Of a stretch of 64,000 nt of DNA, positions 57,395-64,000 are shown one piece after another. The notes beneath the pieces are model-generated. The model was not told the origin of the DNA. It did no database searches and saw only the letters and a list, made by a program, of their open reading frames with translations. Position 1 is the stretch's first letter; each line of letters starts with the position of its first letter. The stretch comes from JACVRW01 sp963734365 (GTDB taxonomy: Bacteria > Actinomycetota > Thermoleophilia > Solirubrobacterales > Thermoleophilaceae). The stretch lies in the NCBI GenBank assembly GCA_963734365.1, contig CAVTGV010000004.1:186001-250000 (forward strand). Reading direction: 5' to 3'. Made by a program: the position numbers and the translations under genes.

Positions 57395-58327
57395 ATGGAG
57401 CAAGAGACCGATCGACCGGCCGAGGACGAGGAGACCGACGAGCAGACGGACGACCAGCCGGATGAGAAGCCCGAAGAGGCCAGCCCTCTCCTGCAGGAGC
57501 TGGTGGCCTATCTGCGTGACAACCGCACGGAGCTACGCGAGGAATGGGCTCGGCGCATCAGCGAGGCCGAGCTCCTGGGCGTGATGTCGGACGAGGAGAT
57601 CTTCTCCGAGGCCACCGAGGTGTACGACAACTACGTCGATGCACTCGAGTCCGGCAGCATCGAGAACCTGCAGACCTACGCCCGCGAGCTCTCGGAGAGA
57701 ATCATCCCCCGCGGAGTCGAGACGCACGAGGTGCTCGGGATCGTCCTCCTGCTGCGCGACGTGCTCGCGCGTTCGCTGTTCACGAAGTATCAGGAGGATC
57801 TGGAGCTCCTCAATTCCGTCCTGGACGAGTACGAGCCCGCTGCCAACCGGATCGCGGTGACCGTCGGGGTCAGCTTCGTGGAGGAGCGCGAACGCGTCAT
57901 CCAGGAACAGCAGGAGTCCCTTCGTGAGCTGTCCACGCCCGTCCTGCAGCTGCGCGAACGGCTTCTCATCCTGCCGATCATCGGCGTGCTCGATTCGTCT
58001 CGCGCGCGCCAGCTGACCGAACAGCTCCTGGGATCGATCCAGGAGAATCGTGCCCGCGTGGTGGTCATCGACATCACCGGCGTCGCGACGATCGATCGCA
58101 CGGTGGCCAACCATCTCGTCCAGACCGTCGAGGCGTCTCGACTGATGGGCGCGAGCACGATCCTCACCGGCCTGTCGTCGGAGATCGCCCAGACACTCGT
58201 GGACCTCGGCGTCGACCTCGGCATGATGAGGACGGTGGGCGACCTCCAGGGCGGGCTCGAGGAGGCCGAGCGGCTGGCCGGCTACCGAGACGACGAGCCC
58301 GAAGCCCCCCAGGACGTCGAGACCTAG
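57395..58327 (+). CDS. rsbR: RsbR-type stressosome co-antagonist
   Basis: 310 aa. ATG 57395 has AGGAG seven bases upstream; the GTG at 57323 would couple to TetR but adds odd sequence. Acidic N-terminus, an all-alpha sensor (RDNRTELREEWARRISEAELLG...VLLLRDVLARSLF; ~residues 30-180) of the RsbRD_N type, then a STAS domain (~190-300): STPVLQLRERLLILPIIGVLDSSRA, VVVIDITGVATIDRTVANHL, SEIAQTLVDLGVDLG. RsbR scaffolds the stressosome shell and senses stress; Thr residues in STAS are phosphorylated by RsbT. Confidence 0.9.
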   Translation: MEQETDRPAEDEETDEQTDDQPDEKPEEASPLLQELVAYLRDNRTELREEWARRISEAELLGVMSDEEIFSEATEVYDNYVDALESGSIENLQTYARELSERIIPRGVETHEVLGIVLLLRDVLARSLFTKYQEDLELLNSVLDEYEPAANRIAVTVGVSFVEERERVIQEQQESLRELSTPVLQLRERLLILPIIGVLDSSRARQLTEQLLGSIQENRARVVVIDITGVATIDRTVANHLVQTVEASRLMGASTILTGLSSEIAQTLVDLGVDLGMMRTVGDLQGGLEEAERLAGYRDDEPEAPQDVET

Positions 58328-58339
58328 GCCGCCACGCGG

Positions 58340-58711
58340 ATGTCAGTCGCGATCCTGCGACAGGGCGACTACCTGATCGCCTCGATCCAGTCGGACCTCT
58401 CCGACAGCCAGGTCCTGGAGCTCCGCAACGAGCTCTCGGAGCTGGTGGGGAGGCACCGCGCAAAGGGGATCGTGATCGACGTCGCCGCCCTCGACGTCAT
58501 CGATTCCTTCGTCGCCCGGTCGCTGCGTTCGATCGTCCTCACGGCGAGGCTGCGTGGCGCCGAGACGGTCATCGTCGGCATTCAGCCGGACGTGGCGATC
58601 GCCATGGTGCAGTTCCGCCTGAACCTCGGGCCGCTGCGCGTGGCGCTCGATCTGGACGAAGCCCGGGAGCTCCTCGACTGCCTGACACGGGGAGACGTCG
58701 ATGGACGATGA
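58340..58711 (+). CDS. rsbS: RsbS-type stressosome antagonist (STAS)
   Basis: 123 aa STAS protein: RQGDYLIASIQSDLSDSQVLEL, VIDVAALDVIDSFVARSL with the Ser of IDSF at the RsbT phosphorylation site, and the closing LGPLRVALDLDEAREL. Forms the stressosome core with RsbR and holds RsbT until phosphorylated. Ends 11 nt inside the rsbT start. Confidence 0.93.
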   Translation: MSVAILRQGDYLIASIQSDLSDSQVLELRNELSELVGRHRAKGIVIDVAALDVIDSFVARSLRSIVLTARLRGAETVIVGIQPDVAIAMVQFRLNLGPLRVALDLDEARELLDCLTRGDVDGR

Positions 58712-59147
58712 GGTCCGTGTCGCCATCGACGCCGACGCCGACCTGGTGAAAGCCCGGGCCGAGGGGCGCGCGATGGCCGAGCAGCTTGGATTCCCGAGGC
58801 CCGATCCCACTCTCGTCGCAACCGCCATCTCGGAGGTCGCGCGCAACATCGTCGTCCATGCAGGCCGCGGCGAAATCGTGCTCCGCCCGCTCAACGAGCC
58901 CCACCGCTACGGCCTCCTCGTGATCGCCCGCGATGAGGGAACGGGGATCCGAGACCTCGAGGCGGCACTACGCGACGACTACAGCGGGAGGGGCGGTCTC
59001 GGCCTCGGGCTTCCCGGGGCCCGGCGCCTGATGGACGAGTTCGAGGTCGAGTCGAGCCCCGACACCGGCACGATCGTGACGATGAGGAAGTGGCGGGTCC
59101 GCGACGAGCTGGAGCGCCTTCGCCAGGAGCGCCGCCGGCGTGAGTAG
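58701..59147 (+). CDS. rsbT: RsbT-type serine/threonine kinase
   Basis: 148 aa. GHKL ATPase: N-box TAISEVARNIVVHAGRGEI, G1-box IARDEGTGIRDL and G2 GRGGLGLGLPGARRLMDEF. Phosphorylates RsbR and RsbS and, when freed, activates a downstream partner (RsbU-type phosphatase). Overlaps rsbS and rsbX. Confidence 0.93.
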   Translation: MDDEVRVAIDADADLVKARAEGRAMAEQLGFPRPDPTLVATAISEVARNIVVHAGRGEIVLRPLNEPHRYGLLVIARDEGTGIRDLEAALRDDYSGRGGLGLGLPGARRLMDEFEVESSPDTGTIVTMRKWRVRDELERLRQERRRRE

Positions 59148-59748
59148 GGACCCGGTCGAGTGGGGCGTTGCCGCCCAGTGCCGGCGCGGCGAGGTCACGA
59201 GCGGTGACCTTGCGATCGTCACGTGGCTGCCCGACGGCCCTCTTGTGGCGGCGGTCGACGGGCTGGGGCACGGTTACGAGGCCGCTCGGGCCGCCGAGGC
59301 CGCCGGGGAGGTGCTCCGCGAATGCGCAAGCCAGGACCTCGTCCCGCTGGTGGAGCGCTGCCACGGCGCCCTGCGGCACACGCGCGGGGCGGCGATCAGC
59401 CTGGCCTTCGTCTCGCTTCTGAAGGGCACGATGACGTGGCTCGGGGTCGGCAACGTGGAGGGGCGGGTCATGAGCGGCGACCCATCGGCCACACGGCTCA
59501 AGGGGTCGCTCGCGCTTGGCAGCGGCGTACCCGGGCACGAGTTGCCGACGATGCGAACGGCGACCATCGACGTGCAGCCGGGCGACGTCCTCGTCCTGGC
59601 GACCGATGGGATCAGGACAGCCTTCGCGGACTCGCTCGACACCTCCGGCTCGCCCCAGGCGATCAGCGATCGCATCATGGCGGGGTACCGGAGGCCCACC
59701 GACGACGCCCTGGTGGTCGCGGTCCGCTACCTCGGCCTGCGGCCGTGA
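59140..59748 (+). CDS. rsbX: RsbX-like PP2C phosphatase
   Basis: 202 aa, GTG start. SpoIIE/PP2C core: VAAVDGLGHGYEAARAAEAA (metal-binding Asp-Gly), MTWLGVGNVEGRV, DVLVLATDGIRTAFAD (second Asp) and TDDALVVAVRYL (third Asp). As RsbX it should remove phosphate from RsbR/RsbS and reset the stressosome. Stop overlaps the RsbU_N gene start (GTGA). Confidence 0.92.
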   Translation: MSRDPVEWGVAAQCRRGEVTSGDLAIVTWLPDGPLVAAVDGLGHGYEAARAAEAAGEVLRECASQDLVPLVERCHGALRHTRGAAISLAFVSLLKGTMTWLGVGNVEGRVMSGDPSATRLKGSLALGSGVPGHELPTMRTATIDVQPGDVLVLATDGIRTAFADSLDTSGSPQAISDRIMAGYRRPTDDALVVAVRYLGLRP

Positions 59749-60584
59749 CCACTCCGGCCGACAGCGGCGGGGCCCCCTTCCGAGCCGAGTACGCGTCCGC
59801 CCTCGCGGACTACCTGGGCGACCGGAGCGAGGGTTCCCTCCGCGTCGCGTATGAACTCGGGCGCGAGGCGGTGAGCCGTCAGCTGAGCGTCCTCGACCTG
59901 GCCGTCGCCCACCAGGAGGCCCTGCTCTCGGTGCTCGCCGAATCGTCGAGCCGCGCAGAGACTCAGTACGTGACCGGCGCGGCCGGCGAATTCTTTCTCG
60001 AGAGCCTGTCCTCCTTCGAGATGGTCCAGCGGGGGTTCGGAGAGGCCCGCGAGGCCGCTCGGCTCGAACGCCGTCAGACCGAGATGTCGCGTCAGCTGTC
60101 CACGTTCCTGGCCGACGCCTCGCTGGCCCTCACCGCTTCGGACTCTCTCGAGGAGATGCTGCGGCTTGTGGCCGAGCAGGCGCGTGAGCTCATCGAGGCC
60201 GACTGCTGCGTGGCCACGGTGGCGGCGGACGGCCAGCCGCGTAGCGCCGAAGCCGCCTCTTATTCGGGCGCCGACCGGGCGTGGTCGGGGTTCCTTCAGT
60301 GGCTCGACCTGTTCGCGATCTACCGGCTCATCCGTGAGAGCGGCGGCTCGGTGAGGATGGGGCCGGAGCAACTCGCTCTCCAATCCCCGTTTTCCCTCGC
60401 AGGAGGCGATCGTCCGCTTCAGGGGTGGCTGGCAGCCTCACTGACCGCCCTGGACGGCAGCGACCTCGGAGCCATCCAGCTCTTCGACAAGCACGAGGGC
60501 AGCTTCACCGCGGACGACGAGGCCGCCCTCGTCCATCTCGGTCAGATGGCGTCGGCGGCCGTGGAGAGAGCACGGCTCTACTGA
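59745..60584 (+). CDS. RsbU_N + GAF protein without a catalytic domain
   Basis: 279 aa. N-terminal RsbU_N domain that binds RsbT in B. subtilis RsbU (FRAEYASALADYLGDRSEGSLRVAYELGREAVSRQLSVLDLAVAHQEAL, given in pieces), then a linker helix and a GAF domain (SLEEMLRLVAEQARELIEADCCVATVAA ... DDEAALVHLGQMASAAVERARLY). It ends after GAF, where related proteins carry PP2C or histidine-kinase domains. It may be a receiving partner for RsbT that signals to another protein, or a truncated RsbU. Last gene of the module. Confidence 0.85.
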   Translation: MTTPADSGGAPFRAEYASALADYLGDRSEGSLRVAYELGREAVSRQLSVLDLAVAHQEALLSVLAESSSRAETQYVTGAAGEFFLESLSSFEMVQRGFGEAREAARLERRQTEMSRQLSTFLADASLALTASDSLEEMLRLVAEQARELIEADCCVATVAADGQPRSAEAASYSGADRAWSGFLQWLDLFAIYRLIRESGGSVRMGPEQLALQSPFSLAGGDRPLQGWLAASLTALDGSDLGAIQLFDKHEGSFTADDEAALVHLGQMASAAVERARLY

Positions 60585-60587
60585 GTC

Positions 60588-61418
60588 TCAGCCCAGCGCC
60601 CGGCCGATCAGCCGGTCCATCACGCGGTCGGGCACCACCCGGGCCATCACCGCGCGCTGCTTGGCGTCGCGGCCGATCACGTAGCGGGCCCGCGGGCGCT
60701 TGTGCGTGAGCGCCATGCCGATCAGCTCGGCCACCTCGCGCGCGGGCATGCCGCGCTCCTGCTCGATCTTCACCGTCTCGCGCCGCAGGGCCTCGATCAC
60801 CCGTCCGTACAGGCGGTCGAGCTCGCCGGCGGGCATGTCCTGCATCATGCGCTCGATCAGGGCGTTGCCCTTCTGCCAGATCGGCGTCTTGACGCCGCCG
60901 GGCTCGATCACCACCACGTCCACGCCCTGGGGCCGCAGCTCTCGCCGCAGCGAGTCCGAGAAGCCCTCCAGCCCGAACTTGGACATCGAGTAGGCGCCCA
61001 TCAGCGGCAGCGCCATGCGCCCGCCGATCGAGCTCACGTTGATCACCCTCCCGCGCGCCTGCCGCAACGCGGGCACGAGCGCCTGGGTCACCGCCACCTG
61101 GCCGATCAGGTTGATCTCGAGCTGCTGGCGCAGCTGATCGACGGGCAGGAACTCGATCGGGCCCGCCACGGCGATGCCCGCGTTGTTCACGAGCCCGGCG
61201 AGCGGGGACTGCCCGAGCTCGTCGCGCACGGCGGCGATCTGGGCGGCGTCGGTCACGTCCAGGCGAACCGTGCGCACGCCCTGGGCGCCGAGCCGCTCGG
61301 CGTCCTCATCGCGGCGCACGCCGCCCACGGCGTCGAAGCCCAGCTCGCGCAGGTGAAGCACCGTGGCCTCACCGATGCCGGTGGAGGCGCCCGTCACGAG
61401 GACCGTTCCCGAGGCCAT
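60588..61418 (-). CDS. Short-chain dehydrogenase/reductase
   Basis: 276 aa. Cofactor loop VTGASTGIGEATV, NNAGIAVAGP, catalytic Ser in VINVSSIGGRMALP and YSMSKFGLEGF (Tyr-x-x-x-Lys). The 15-30 residue substrate loop (VKTPIWQKGNALIERMMQ) resembles the retinol/steroid-dehydrogenase branch. Likely NAD(P)-dependent oxidation of a lipophilic alcohol. Convergent with the stressosome module. Confidence 0.9.
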   Translation of the reverse strand: MASGTVLVTGASTGIGEATVLHLRELGFDAVGGVRRDEDAERLGAQGVRTVRLDVTDAAQIAAVRDELGQSPLAGLVNNAGIAVAGPIEFLPVDQLRQQLEINLIGQVAVTQALVPALRQARGRVINVSSIGGRMALPLMGAYSMSKFGLEGFSDSLRRELRPQGVDVVVIEPGGVKTPIWQKGNALIERMMQDMPAGELDRLYGRVIEALRRETVKIEQERGMPAREVAELIGMALTHKRPRARYVIGRDAKQRAVMARVVPDRVMDRLIGRALG

Positions 61419-61454
61419 GAGGCAGCGGAGGGTACCTTGCTAGCGTCGCGCAAA

Positions 61455-61630
61455 GTGGAGCTCGAGCAGGCGATCCGCACGCGTCGCACCCACAAGGCCT
61501 ACGGGTCCGAGCCGGTGCCCGCCGAGTTGTTCGAGCGGTGGGCCCCGAGTCGCACCTGGGCCCCGCACGCCAGGAGAAGGAGCCTCCGGGCAGAAACCCG
61601 CCCGGCGACTACGTAACGTTCCTTCCGTGA
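61455..61630 (+). pseudogene. Nitroreductase remnant with internal deletion
   Basis: GTG start followed by VELEQAIRTRRTHKAYGSEPVPAELFERW (in parts), the N-terminus of a nitroreductase-fold flavoprotein (ELEQAIRTRRxxKxY...). Normally ~150 more residues follow. Here the frame goes wrong immediately, while the next frame reads ARQEKEPPGRNPPGDYVTFLP and a TGA that overlaps the glpD GTG, as a natural nitroreductase C-terminus would. So the gene appears to have lost its middle. Could also be an assembly collapse. Confidence 0.6.
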
Positions 61631-63306
61631 TCCCGCGCGCGGACGCCCTGGCCTCGCTCGAGCGCGACCCGTTCGACGTGGTCGTGGTGGGCGGCGGCAT
61701 TACGGGCGCGGGGGTGGCCCTCGACGCCGCCTCGCGCGGGTACAGCGTGGCCTTGATCGAGAAGGCGGACTTCGCGTCGGGCACGTCCAGTCGCTCCTCC
61801 AAGCTCGTGCATGGTGGGCTGCGCTACCTGCAGAACTTCGACCTCGGGCTCGTTCGCGAAGCGCTGCTGGAGCGCTCGTTGATGGTCGAGCTGGCCCCGC
61901 ACCTGGTCCGGCCCCTGCCCATGCTGGTGCCGGCTTTCGAGGGCAAGCGTCCCGACCGGCTCATGGGCGTGGGGCTCAACATGTACGACGCGATGTCGTG
62001 GCGCCGCGGCCGCGACGACGAGGAGTGGAGCCCGGCGCGCCACCGCATGATCGACGGGGAGGAGACGTTGGCCATGGCGCCCGCTCTCGCCGCCCGGGCG
62101 CCCACCGCTTCCTATCTCTTCTACGACTGCCAGACCGACGACGCGCGGCTGGTCCTCACCGTGCTGGGCGAGGCGGAGCGCTTCGGCGCCGTATGCGTGA
62201 ACGGTGCCGAGGTCACCGGGCTGGTGGAGCGCGGCGGCCGCGCCGCCGGTGTACTGGTTCGCGACAGCGGTGATAGCGGCGAGTTCGAGGTGAGCGCCGC
62301 CAACGTGGTCAACGCCACCGGTGTGTGGGCGGACCGCCTGCGCCCCGACGAGCTCTACGGCGAGGAGGAGGTGCCGCGCATCCGGCCCAGCCGAGGCACC
62401 CACGTGACCCTCGCGCGCGAGAAGCTGAAGGTCGACGCCGGGGTGATCGTCCCGGCCGGCGGCGGGCGCGGAGTGTTCGCACTGCCCTGGCTCGGACGCA
62501 CCCTCGTGGGCACCACCGATAACGACTACGAGGGCTCGCTCGAGCACGTGCCTCCATCCGACGACGACATCGAATATCTGCTCGAGGCGGTCAACGGCTT
62601 CTTCGAGACCGAGCTGTCCGCGACCGACCTCACCGGCGCCTACGCCGGCGTGCGCCCGCTGATCTCGACCGGAGATCCCAAGAAGTCGGTTGACATCTCC
62701 CGCAGGGCGGAGCTGTACGAGACGAGCTCGGGACTCGTGACGATCACCGGCGGCAAGCTCACCACCTGGCGGCGGATGGCCAAGATGGCGGTGGATCGCA
62801 TCGTCGAGCGCGAGGCGCGCGAGGCGCCCTGCCGGACACAAGAGATCCCGCTCGGTCAGCCCGTCGATCCCGAGGACTTGCCGGCCGTACCGTCGGTGGA
62901 CGAGGGCAGCCGCGAGCACCTGGCGCACCGCTACGGTCACGCCGCTCAGTTCGTGCTGCGCCTGGCCGACGCCGAACCCGACCTCGGCCGGCGGGTGAGC
63001 CCGGCCCTGCCCGACATCTGCGCCGAGGCCGCCTTCGCCGCGGCCCACGAGCAGGCGCGCAGCGTGGGCGACGTGCTGCTGCGGCGCACCCGCCTCGGGA
63101 TACTCGACGCCCGCGAGCTGGCCGCCCCGGGTAGCGAGGGCACGCTCGCGGTGGCGCGCGCGATGGGCTCGGCGCTGGGCTGGGACGACACGCGCATCGG
63201 CCGCGAGCTGACGGACTGGGCCGAGCTGGCGCGCAGCGAGGGGCTCGCTCCCGGCGAGCCGCACGCGGTGGTGGTGCCCGAGGGCGCCCCGGAGGAGGCC
63301 GCTTGA
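61627..63306 (+). CDS. glpD: Aerobic glycerol-3-phosphate dehydrogenase
   Basis: 559 aa, GTG start. FAD motif VVVVGGGITGAGVALDAASRGYSVALIEK, ASGTSSRSSKLVHGGLRYLQ, ATGVWADRLR, RGTHVTL, GTTDNDYEG, and TGGKLTTWRRMA; the ~130-residue C-terminal helical DAO_C domain is complete. Oxidises glycerol-3-phosphate to dihydroxyacetone phosphate and passes electrons to quinone at the membrane. Coupled to the nitroreductase remnant (GTGA) and to folP (TTGA). Confidence 0.95.
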   Translation: MIPRADALASLERDPFDVVVVGGGITGAGVALDAASRGYSVALIEKADFASGTSSRSSKLVHGGLRYLQNFDLGLVREALLERSLMVELAPHLVRPLPMLVPAFEGKRPDRLMGVGLNMYDAMSWRRGRDDEEWSPARHRMIDGEETLAMAPALAARAPTASYLFYDCQTDDARLVLTVLGEAERFGAVCVNGAEVTGLVERGGRAAGVLVRDSGDSGEFEVSAANVVNATGVWADRLRPDELYGEEEVPRIRPSRGTHVTLAREKLKVDAGVIVPAGGGRGVFALPWLGRTLVGTTDNDYEGSLEHVPPSDDDIEYLLEAVNGFFETELSATDLTGAYAGVRPLISTGDPKKSVDISRRAELYETSSGLVTITGGKLTTWRRMAKMAVDRIVEREAREAPCRTQEIPLGQPVDPEDLPAVPSVDEGSREHLAHRYGHAAQFVLRLADAEPDLGRRVSPALPDICAEAAFAAAHEQARSVGDVLLRRTRLGILDARELAAPGSEGTLAVARAMGSALGWDDTRIGRELTDWAELARSEGLAPGEPHAVVVPEGAPEEAA

Positions 63307-64000
63307 TCCTGCGCCTGCGCGACCACGTGCTCGACCTCTCCACGCCCGTGCTGATGGGGATCGTGAACGCCACGCCCGACTCCTTCTCCGACCATCAGGG
63401 ACCCAAGCGCCTCGACGATCTGGCCGAGCGCGCTCTCGCCCAGGTGGATGCCGGCGCGGCGATCGTCGACGTCGGCGGCGAGTCCGGCCGGACCGATACC
63501 AGCGCCGTCTCGGTGGACGAGGAGGCCGCCCGGGTGGTCCCCCTGGTGGACCGGCTGGCCTCGGCCGGGCTCACGGTGTCGGTGGACACCTGGCGCGCGC
63601 CCGTGGCCCGCGCCGCGCTGGCGGCCGGCGCGCAGATGATCAACGACGTGAGCGGGCTCAGCGACGAGGGCGTAGCCCAGGCGTGCGCGGCCAGCGGGGC
63701 GGCCCTGGTGGTCACCCACACCGCCGTCCCTCCCAAGACCAAGGCGTTCCCCCGCTACGCCGACCTGATCGGCGAGGTGGACGCCTTCCTGGGTGAGCGC
63801 GTCGAGCGCGCGCGTGCGCTCGGCGTGGCCGGCGACCGGCTGGTGCTCGATCCCGGGATCGACCTCGCCAAGACCCCGGCCGAGTCGATCGAGCTGCTGC
63901 GTTCTCTGCCGCGCTTCGCCGAGCGCGGGCTGCCGCTCCTCCTGGCCGTGTCGCGCAAGGACTTCGTGGGAGCCCTGACCGGCCGCACGCCGGCCGAGCG
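63303..64000 (+). CDS. folP: Dihydropteroate synthase (3' end outside window)
   Basis: TTG start overlapping the glpD stop; the frame is open to the window end (~232 residues). Pterin-binding motifs: MGIVNATPDSFSDHQG, DAGAAIVDVGGESGRTD, SVDTWRAPVARAAL, QMINDVSGLSD, LVLDPGIDLAKT and VSRKDFVGALTGR. Joins para-aminobenzoate to the pterin in folate synthesis. Missing only the last part. Confidence 0.93.
   Translation, partial: MILRLRDHVLDLSTPVLMGIVNATPDSFSDHQGPKRLDDLAERALAQVDAGAAIVDVGGESGRTDTSAVSVDEEAARVVPLVDRLASAGLTVSVDTWRAPVARAALAAGAQMINDVSGLSDEGVAQACAASGAALVVTHTAVPPKTKAFPRYADLIGEVDAFLGERVERARALGVAGDRLVLDPGIDLAKTPAESIELLRSLPRFAERGLPLLLAVSRKDFVGALTGRTPAE

Noticed and set aside
1..64000. CRISPR array, insertion sequence, prophage or integrative element
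   Set aside because: No regularly spaced repeats, transposase, integrase or phage structural genes were seen; the tRNA genes show no flanking direct repeat of their 3' ends that I could find.

Overview
The window is about 64 kb of chromosome from a very GC-rich bacterium. GTG and TTG starts are common, many neighbouring genes overlap by 4 nt (ATGA/GTGA), and four tRNA genes lack an encoded CCA end. Several gene types (RsbU_N-GAF protein, DUF1206 protein, DrrAB exporter, secreted C-terminal Arg-rich beta proteins) point to an actinobacterium, most likely Thermoleophilia/Solirubrobacterales. That placement is an inference from gene style, not from a marker gene. I see no prophage, insertion sequence or CRISPR array.

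Layout. 0-8.8 kb: the end of a secreted protein, a three-gene amine-catabolism operon (copper amine oxidase, M20 deacylase, C45 acyltransferase-like) divergent from an ATP-grasp ligase, and a Kup potassium transporter. 8.9-13.8 kb: tRNA-Gly, an ACT-domain protein behind an isoleucine-rich leader peptide, a glycosyltransferase/NTF2 pair, tRNA-Pro, an aldehyde dehydrogenase, a PEP-mutase-family protein and MsrA. 13.8-23.9 kb: VOC proteins, a LysM/VanY peptidase, PhoD phosphatase, a secreted cyclase, DrrAB exporter with its divergent TetR regulator, and a quinone-oxidoreductase-like protein. 23.9-36.4 kb: PEP carboxylase, LigD-type ligase, GCS2 ligase, a frameshifted CAP protein, a Bax-inhibitor-like protein, cytochrome bd oxidase (cydAB plus a 55-aa membrane protein) and a persulfide-dioxygenase/rhodanese fusion. 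36.4-44.7 kb: MMPL transporter, Fur, haloalkane dehalogenase, superoxide dismutase, a frameshifted EEP nuclease, tRNA-Leu, an HTH/LAGLIDADG protein, a fatty-acid-hydroxylase-like protein and tRNA-Glu.

The standout region is 44.8-52.4 kb. A clear cobalamin riboswitch precedes six genes, each overlapping the next by 4 nt: three exported proteins with transcobalamin-C-like (DUF4430-type) domains, EcfT, a double-ATPase EcfA, and a polytopic S-component fused to an extracellular alpha/alpha-barrel repeat domain with a C-terminal membrane anchor. Animal intrinsic factor and transcobalamin combine the same two folds (alpha/alpha barrel plus beta domain), so I read this as a bacterial transcobalamin-like capture system wired to an ECF importer.

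52.6-64 kb: PAP2 phosphatase, DUF1206 protein, a decayed stretch (54.36-55.6 kb), a coiled-coil/Rho_N protein divergent from a TetR regulator, a stressosome module (rsbR-rsbS-rsbT-rsbX-RsbU_N/GAF) with no sigma factor beside it, an SDR, a nitroreductase remnant, glpD and the start of folP.

Several genes (drrA, CAP, EEP nuclease, a 59-aa gene at 54.4 kb) are each broken by one or two single-base indels, and the nitroreductase has an internal deletion. Either these loci are decaying or the assembly carries indel errors; read-level data would decide.
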